Assembly: GCF_051622035.1 (NCBI RefSeq) | Contig: NC_135361.1 | Span: forward strand, 26,839,205 to 26,903,204 | DNA: 64,000 nucleotides | From: Arctopsyche grandis | Lineage: Eukaryota; Arthropoda; Insecta; Trichoptera; Hydropsychidae | Reading direction: 5' to 3' | Part shown: positions 63,941 through 64,000 of the stretch, piece by piece | Layout: every line of letters starts with the position of its first letter | How positions within the stretch are numbered: position 1 is the stretch's first letter | Translations under genes and position numbers: made by a program | The notes under the pieces: model-generated | Told to the model about the DNA's origin: nothing | Database searches by the model: none | What the model saw: the letters and a program-made list of their open reading frames with translations, nothing else

Positions 63941-64000
63941 CTGAAAAATATAGTTAATTAAACATTGATTAATAATATTCATGTAAGGTTTATTCATTTA

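Overview
The window is insect nuclear DNA, most likely from a holometabolous insect. It is AT-rich, its genes have many short introns, and old transposable elements fill much of the non-coding sequence. Evidence for an insect: a head-to-head pair of secreted ferritin subunit genes, a ZAD-type C2H2 zinc-finger gene, an arthropod-style galectin, and short AACCT (TTAGG) runs. The order cannot be fixed from sequence alone.

Layout: 1-759 is the end of a hAT transposon. 1187-3664 (+) is a SIAH-like E3 ligase gene. 3667-7999 (-) is eIF2B beta; the two stop codons lie 2 bp apart. 8228-9247 is a cluster of palindromic non-autonomous elements. 10237-13095 (-) is VPS50/syndetin in one uninterrupted coding exon. 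14058-17333 is a repeat cluster holding a small, young LTR-bearing element. 17476-26897 (+) is an eight-exon galectin with a Pro/Gly/Tyr-rich tail; its introns hold a dead LINE and many MITEs. 27559-28590 (-) is a ZAD zinc-finger gene. 28670-33026 is another transposon cluster. 35229-37501 (+) is alpha-tubulin. 41091-41929 (-) is ferritin light-chain homologue. 47840-51345 (+) is ferritin heavy-chain homologue with a 5'UTR iron-responsive element. 56616-63940 (-) is the C-terminal half of the spliceosomal helicase Brr2, which runs off the right edge.

The genes are mostly unrelated housekeeping functions: ubiquitination, translation initiation, endosomal recycling, cytoskeleton and splicing. 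The ferritin pair is the exception: its products co-assemble into the secreted insect ferritin shell. I assembled multi-exon models by hand from splice sites; for every complete gene the exon lengths sum to a multiple of three.

The most unusual material is the repeat fraction. Several families of near-perfect palindromic elements begin with GGT or TAGAG and are flanked by 8-bp target duplications (perfect: TGTACAAC, CCTCCTTT, GCCCCAAG). In two cases a related copy elsewhere in the window preserves the unoccupied insertion site.
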